Assembly: GCA_028702015.1 (NCBI GenBank)
Contig: JAQVPO010000017.1
Coordinates: 1-10,614, forward strand
DNA: 10,614 nt
Source: Synergistaceae bacterium
GTDB lineage: Bacteria > Synergistota > Synergistia > Synergistales > Synergistaceae
Direction of reading: 5' to 3'
Below are positions 7,194-10,614 of this stretch, one piece after another. The notes beneath the pieces were generated by a model. The model had not been told where the DNA came from, made no database searches, and saw only the letters and a program-made list of their open reading frames with translations. A program made the position numbers and the translations under genes. Every line of letters starts with the position of its first letter. Positions within the stretch are counted from its first letter, which is position 1.

Positions 7194-7903
7194 GCATATT
7201 CCGTATCATCCTCTACGTGACGCAGCGAGTGCAGAAAATATCTGCCTTCACTGCTGGGTACTTCCTGACTTAGCACACGGACCTTCGTCCTTGGGATCGA
7301 ACGCATGAATTCGGATTCCACTGCCATAGGAGACAGGTTTTCATTTAATTCTTGCGGCACTGTATCAAGGGCCCAGCTGAAAAAGACAGCATGGTTGGTA
7401 TGGTTGTTGACATCAAGATCCTGCCAGCGGACCTTCCATATCTCCTCGATTTCAGGAAGAGTAAGCTCAGGCACGAGCACATCCTTCGGAAGCTCTTCCG
7501 TCAGCCTCTCCATGAAGCCTGTCATAAGCTCGCTTTTGTCCAGGCGTACCGGCCTGTGCCTGTTGATATCGACCAGCACCCACCATGTATAAGCCGACCC
7601 CAGAAAATCCCCATGTCCGTTCCATAGCTTGAATGAACGCAGGGAATAGAGGTTGCGGTATGGTTCAGCATACGTCTTTATCCTTATAGTCCCATCCTCT
7701 TTGACAGGATACCTCACGAGCTCTATTCGATATTTCCTAAGTACCCATGTCACATTATGCTCAAGTGTCTGCCTGACTGAAAGGTTATATTTTGAGGCAT
7801 CGATGTCCGCCATCTCCTGAAACATTTCCAGCAGAACTCCGAATTTCAGCCTTCCCTTGGGGTCGATCCCGCTGAACGGGATCTGGTTTTCCAGCTCAGT
7901 CAT
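7169..7903 (-). CDS. Acyl-ACP thioesterase (FatA/FatB-like, double hotdog)
   Basis: Hydrolyses acyl-ACP to free fatty acid and ACP in the cytoplasm. From ATG 7903 the protein has 244 residues, the usual size for bacterial members (PF01643 type). The N-terminal hotdog starts at 'IPFSGIDPKGRLKFGVLLEM' and includes 'WVLRKYRIELVRYP'. The C-terminal hotdog carries 'RWQDLDVNNHTNHAVFFSWA', in which D164, N166 and H168 match the plant-type catalytic D-x-N-x-H. The open frame extends to 7978, but the added 25 residues lie inside the upstream gene and look unlike the family. The start overlaps the upstream CofE-family stop by 8 bases and has no clear Shine-Dalgarno at normal distance, so translation probably depends on coupling. 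A premature stop upstream could therefore reduce its expression. The physiological role (lipid turnover, fatty-acid release or tailoring) is not shown. Confidence 0.9.
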   Translation of the reverse strand: MTELENQIPFSGIDPKGRLKFGVLLEMFQEMADIDASKYNLSVRQTLEHNVTWVLRKYRIELVRYPVKEDGTIRIKTYAEPYRNLYSLRSFKLWNGHGDFLGSAYTWWVLVDINRHRPVRLDKSELMTGFMERLTEELPKDVLVPELTLPEIEEIWKVRWQDLDVNNHTNHAVFFSWALDTVPQELNENLSPMAVESEFMRSIPRTKVRVLSQEVPSSEGRYFLHSLRHVEDDTEYARMSSLWR

Positions 7904-9074
7904 CGAGATAGCAGTCGAAATATCCCTGTATATATACAACAGGGGTACCTTTGTCTCCCGAGCCGGAAGTAAGATCACAGAGAGATCCTATAAGATCCGT
8001 TATCCTTCTCGGAGTAGTTCCAAGCGTACAGTGCCCGAACCTGTCCATTTCGTTTTTTGACTCGATCGCCTCACGGACCGCTTCGGACGGATCCCTGCCG
8101 CACGCATTGTCGGCAACATACTTGAACTTGATCTCCTTGGGCATGCCCTTCAAGCCATCTGTGTAACCCGGCGACACAACAGGATCAGCCAGTTCCCATA
8201 TGCCACATACAGGATCTTTGAATGCTCCGTCCCCGTAAACCAGTACTTCGATATTTTTGCCTGTACGTGCATAAAGCTTCTTCTGGAGCTCTCTCACAAA
8301 TTTATCAGAATCACGGGGAAAAAGTTTCACAGAATCGTCATTTGTGTAGTTGGATCCGAGGAGACCATAAAGTTCATTATAGCCCGCGCCCTCCCTTACA
8401 GGAGAACTGCATATTTCGTCAAGCGTAAAGACCCTGGCTCCCGCTTTTTAGAGTATATCCCTGTGAAGCTTTCTGGCATGTATGCTTGCCACTATCACTG
8501 TATTTGAAAAGCTGAGCGCGGCAAGCGGATTGTTTGCGAAATATACAGAAACTTTTTCGGGGTCTATGGATCTATACAAACGGACATAATCAACGCCTGT
8601 AAAGGGATGCCTGTATTCTCCGAAGACTTTATAATATTCTTTTTCATCAAAGCTTTCATCGGCAAGCTGATCGCTCTTCATGTAGAAATCCATAGGGTCG
8701 ATGACCTGGTTGCCCACTTCATCAGAGGGGTATGAGAGATACACTCTTACCTTGCCTCTGACTCCGTTCACTATCCCTCTGAGCAGCTGGTGGAATCTGT
8801 TCCTGCTCAGGATAGGAAAAACTATGGAGACATCTCCTTCAGGGATCTTTCTTTTTACATCCTCAGATATATCGGAAAGCGTCACATAATTACCCTGTGA
8901 CCGTGCAAGAAGAGATTCTGTAATACCTACTATATCCCTGTCCTTTATCACAAACTGATCGGTCTTGTTTTCTGAAGCTGCAATGATCGTATCGGAAATT
9001 ATATTTATCAGATCCGCACCTTTAGTGATCACGGGCAGGCGAATACCTCTGGAAGCTGCTCCGACATAACGCAT
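7896..9074 (-). pseudogene. Long CofE-family (F420-0:L-glutamate ligase-like) gene interrupted by one in-frame TAA
   Basis: From ATG 9074 the frame runs 208 residues to TAA (8450-8448), then continues in the same frame for 183 residues to TGA (7898-7896). Both halves look like one ~390-residue protein of the CofE/gamma-glutamyl ligase family (PF01996). The first half has 'DRDIVGITESLLARSQGNYV', 'YPSDEVGNQVIDPMD' and 'HPFTGVDYVRLY'. The second has 'YGLLGSN', 'DSVKLFPRD', 'VYGDGAFKDPV', and 'GTTPRRITDLIGSLCDLTSG' leading into 'GYFD'. True CofE adds glutamate to coenzyme F420-0. Long relatives occur in anaerobes not known to make F420, so the real substrate is uncertain. No ATG, GTG or TTG follows the stop in frame until GTG 8330, which lacks a Shine-Dalgarno, so separate expression of the second half is unlikely. 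The frame is preserved, which points to a single substitution or base error rather than an indel. The gene precedes and overlaps the thioesterase. Confidence 0.8.
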
Positions 9075-9083
9075 TATATCTTT

Positions 9084-9088
9084 CCTCC
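9084..9088 (-). promoter_or_regulatory. Ribosome binding site GGAGG for the CofE-family gene
   Basis: GGAGG on the minus strand lies 9 bases before ATG 9074, which gives the natural N-terminus MRYVGAASRGIR. The longer open frame from TTG 9092 would swallow this site and is rejected. Confidence 0.7.
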
Positions 9089-9118
9089 CCAAATGGGTAT
9101 TGTTTTAACCAACTATGT

Positions 9119-9127
9119 ATTTTACCA
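9119..9127 (-). promoter_or_regulatory. Extended -10 promoter for the CofE-thioesterase pair
   Basis: On the minus strand TGGTAAAAT (9127-9119) is an extended -10 element (TG-N-TAAAAT). No good -35 sits 17 bases upstream, where TAAAAA occurs, which is common with extended -10 promoters. The predicted start near 9112 gives a leader of about 38 bases. TTGATA (9169-9164) with TAAAAA 17 bases on is a weaker alternative. Confidence 0.4.
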
Positions 9128-9317
9128 CTGAATAGATAACATTTTTATTATGGATCAGCTGGTTTATCAAGACAGAAAGAGAGGCATGTTATTGAGCTTT
9201 GCTGCGGCACCGGAAAAATTTACAGAAAATCTTCGTTATAACTCTCTTGCGTGGTACTGCAATATTTTTGGTTCCATTCCTCCGGCACAAGCTTTATCTT
9301 TATCAGACAAGAACAAA
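9128..9317. other. Intergenic stretch between the CofE-family promoter and the meaB terminator
   Basis: No established gene is seen. On the + strand an open frame of 44 codons runs from ATG 9186 to TGA 9320 (beginning MLLSFAAAPEKF), or from TTG 9192 with GAGAGG seven bases upstream. Its stop lies inside the meaB terminator stem. On the minus strand GGAGG stands next to an ATG that opens only 13 codons. Neither resembles a known protein, and ORFs this short are expected by chance. Confidence 0.3.
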
Positions 9318-9344
9318 TGACGCCGGATATTCTATCCGGCGTCA
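9300..9344 (-). terminator. Rho-independent terminator of the mutase-meaB operon
   Basis: A perfect 12-bp GC-rich stem, TGACGCCGGATA (9318-9329) against TATCCGGCGTCA (9333-9344), has a 3-base loop. It is followed on the minus strand by the U-rich run ATTTGTTCTTGTCTGATA. The meaB TGA stop is the first three bases of the minus-strand stem, so the terminator begins exactly at the end of the coding region. Confidence 0.85.
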
Positions 9345-10484
9345 GTCGACTGAGAAAAGGATCTCTTCCATCCTGCTGATGATATGCTTAGCTGCTACAG
9401 TAGGCGTCATTTCAGCCTCGGCTACTTTTCTTTCAATTGTCCGTCTGAATTCGGCAAGGGCGTTATTTCTTGCGACTTTGTTATGGACATACTCTTCTAC
9501 CATGCAGCGGACCCACTCCATAGTTTGCTCCTGTCTTCTTTTTTTATGAACACCGGATTTTTCCGTTTTAGTTTTAAATTCAAGGATATTATTCCATATG
9601 CCTTCTATCCCCTCGCCGGTAAGCGAGGAACAGGTAAGCGCTTTTGAGTTCCATCCCTCCGTAGGCGGTCGCAGGTAATGGAGTATCTGGTTGTAATCAG
9701 CCATCGCCGCCATTGCCTTAAGCTTGTTGTCTCCGTCGGCCTTATTGACTGCAATGGTGTCAGCAAGCTCTATTACGCCCTTTTTTATGCCCTGAAGATC
9801 ATCCCCTGCTCCGGTTATTACGATCACCAGGAAAAAATCAACCATGGAACGTACCGCCGTTTCATTCTGACCGACACCTACGGTCTCCACCAATATCACA
9901 TCATAACCCGCAGCTTCGCAAAGCATCATTGTTTCCCTGCTTTTGCGGGTCACACCGCCAAGTGATCCTCCTGAGGGAGAGGAACGGATAAATGCGTTCT
10001 TCTCTCTGGAAAGATTTTCCATCCTTGTTTTGTCGCCGAGTATGCTTCCTTTTGAAATAGTGCTGCTGGGGTCGATAGCCAGTACAGCAACTTTCGACCC
10101 CTTTTTGCACAGATATGTCCCCAGAGACTCAATGAAGGTGCTTTTGCCTGCCCCCGGAAATCCAGTTATGCCTACCCTCATGGCTTTTCCTGAATATGGC
10201 AGCACGCTCTGTATGATTTCCTGACCCAGATCAAAGTGCTTAGGGGAGTTGCTTTCAATGATCGTGATCGCCTTTGAAAGCTTCACTCTGTCTCCGTTCA
10301 ATATCCCGTCTGTATAATCTTTTGCTGTAAGTCTGGGCTTATGTGTTGCGCTGCCCGATTTTGCAACGGTACCATCAGTACTGCTGCTCTCAGTCATTAT
10401 TCCAGGCATTACAGAACAGGCAAACTCATCCCCAGCGTTCTCAGGCTGCCATTCAGGCCTGATCCTGGGATGATTTTCTGCCAT
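9342..10484 (-). CDS. meaB: Methylmalonyl-CoA mutase-associated GTPase MeaB (ArgK family)
   Basis: A G3E-type P-loop GTPase that assists adenosylcobalamin-dependent methylmalonyl-CoA mutase, gating cofactor delivery and protecting or reactivating the enzyme. From ATG 10484 it has 380 residues. Walker A GFPGAGKST is at 108-116 and 'AVLAIDPSS' (133-141) follows. 'SILGDKTRM' comes next, then VETVGVGQNE at about 200-206 with the switch II region. 'GAGDDLQGIKKG' precedes the guanine-specifying NKAD at 247-250. The C-terminal helices match the MeaB dimerisation arm. The first ~50 residues are an extra low-complexity segment rich in S, T, G, E and P, upstream of the point where E. coli ArgK begins. 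The gene starts 4 bases after the mutase subunit stop, with GGAAGGG (10498-10492) seven bases upstream, so the two are co-transcribed. The open frame could reach TTG 10508, but the Shine-Dalgarno favours 10484. Confidence 0.95.
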   Translation of the reverse strand: MAENHPRIRPEWQPENAGDEFACSVMPGIMTESSSTDGTVAKSGSATHKPRLTAKDYTDGILNGDRVKLSKAITIIESNSPKHFDLGQEIIQSVLPYSGKAMRVGITGFPGAGKSTFIESLGTYLCKKGSKVAVLAIDPSSTISKGSILGDKTRMENLSREKNAFIRSSPSGGSLGGVTRKSRETMMLCEAAGYDVILVETVGVGQNETAVRSMVDFFLVIVITGAGDDLQGIKKGVIELADTIAVNKADGDNKLKAMAAMADYNQILHYLRPPTEGWNSKALTCSSLTGEGIEGIWNNILEFKTKTEKSGVHKKRRQEQTMEWVRCMVEEYVHNKVARNNALAEFRRTIERKVAEAEMTPTVAAKHIISRMEEILFSVD

Positions 10485-10488
10485 ATCA

Positions 10489-10614
10489 CTACCCTTCCGC
10501 TTCTGCAAGATGCTTATTCAGCAGTATAAGCATTTCTTTTGCAGCTACCGGGATGATCGTTCCAGGTCCGAAAATAGCCGCTGCGCCGTTATTGCGAAGG
10601 AATTCGTAGTCCTG
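10489..10614 (-). CDS. Methylmalonyl-CoA mutase B12-binding subunit/domain, C-terminal end (partial)
   Basis: The last 41 codons before TAG (10491-10489); the gene enters from beyond the right edge. 'EFLRNNGAAAIFGPGT' followed by 'IPVAAKEMLILLN' matches the end of cobalamin-binding (Rossmann-like) domains of acyl-CoA mutases, where a GxxxIFGPGT segment helps hold the nucleotide tail of B12. With meaB directly behind it, methylmalonyl-CoA mutase is the most likely identity, interconverting succinyl-CoA and (R)-methylmalonyl-CoA in propionate metabolism. Whether it is a separate small subunit or the C-terminus of a fused large chain cannot be seen. Related mutases (isobutyryl- or ethylmalonyl-CoA) have the same domain and cannot be excluded from 41 residues. 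Confidence 0.85.
   Translation of the reverse strand, partial: QDYEFLRNNGAAAIFGPGTIIPVAAKEMLILLNKHLAEAEG

Noticed and set aside
7904..7978. N-terminal 25 residues of the thioesterase open frame
   Set aside because: They lie wholly inside the CofE-family coding region and have no family similarity; the family fold begins just after ATG 7903.
7896..8330. Second half of the CofE-family gene as an independent 144-residue gene
   Set aside because: It would start at GTG 8330 without a Shine-Dalgarno and would omit 39 family-like residues between that codon and the TAA.
8448..8450. Selenocysteine, pyrrolysine or altered-code reading of the internal stop in the CofE-family gene
   Set aside because: The codon is TAA, not TGA or TAG, and other genes here (both + strand MATEs and the nitroreductase) end with TAA, so it is a normal stop in this organism.
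9199..9549. 116-codon open frame on the + strand opposite meaB
   Set aside because: Most of it is the complement of meaB coding sequence, which has full GTPase motifs; it also crosses the terminator hairpin.
1..10614. CRISPR array, tRNA/rRNA, insertion sequence or phage elements
   Set aside because: No regularly spaced repeats, cloverleaf sequences, transposase motifs or terminal inverted repeats were seen on either strand.

Overview
The window looks like ordinary chromosome from a strictly anaerobic bacterium, probably Synergistota- or Clostridia-like. The grounds are indirect. Base composition is moderate (roughly mid-40s % GC by eye), and a B12-dependent methylmalonyl-CoA mutase/MeaB operon sits beside a bacterial acyl-ACP thioesterase and a long (~390-residue) CofE-type ligase-family protein of the kind I recall from those groups. 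No rRNA, tRNA, insertion sequence, phage gene or CRISPR array is visible. The taxon is inference only.

Layout, left to right. (1) A membrane diguanylate cyclase on the + strand (238-1419), with a TTG start set by an upstream AAGGAG. (2) A leftward operon, MATE efflux pump -> MarR regulator -> VOC/glyoxalase (3696 down to 1449). (3) A 167-bp divergent promoter region (3697-3863) with a strong leftward sigma-70-type promoter and two imperfect palindromes. (4) A rightward operon, MATE -> MATE -> nitroreductase (3864-7153), with translational coupling between the pumps. (5) A convergent hairpin at 7158-7193. (6) A leftward pair, CofE-family gene (broken by one in-frame TAA) -> acyl-ACP thioesterase (9074 down to 7169). 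(7) An intergenic stretch holding the CofE-side promoter and a strong terminator. (8) A leftward operon, methylmalonyl-CoA mutase B12-binding subunit (only its last 41 residues) -> MeaB GTPase.

How the genes may work together. Genes 1449-7153 read as an export and detoxification island: three different MATE pumps, one MarR-type repressor candidate, a glyoxalase-fold enzyme and a flavin nitroreductase share one bidirectional control region. The MarR protein could plausibly control both arms. The right-hand part is acyl-CoA/acyl-ACP and cobalamin metabolism: MeaB protects and reloads methylmalonyl-CoA mutase, and the thioesterase releases fatty acids.

The most notable point is the CofE-family gene. 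Both halves lie in one reading frame separated by a single TAA, with family-like sequence continuing on each side. It is therefore either a fresh nonsense mutation or a base error, not a frameshift. I see no convincing new multi-gene system here.
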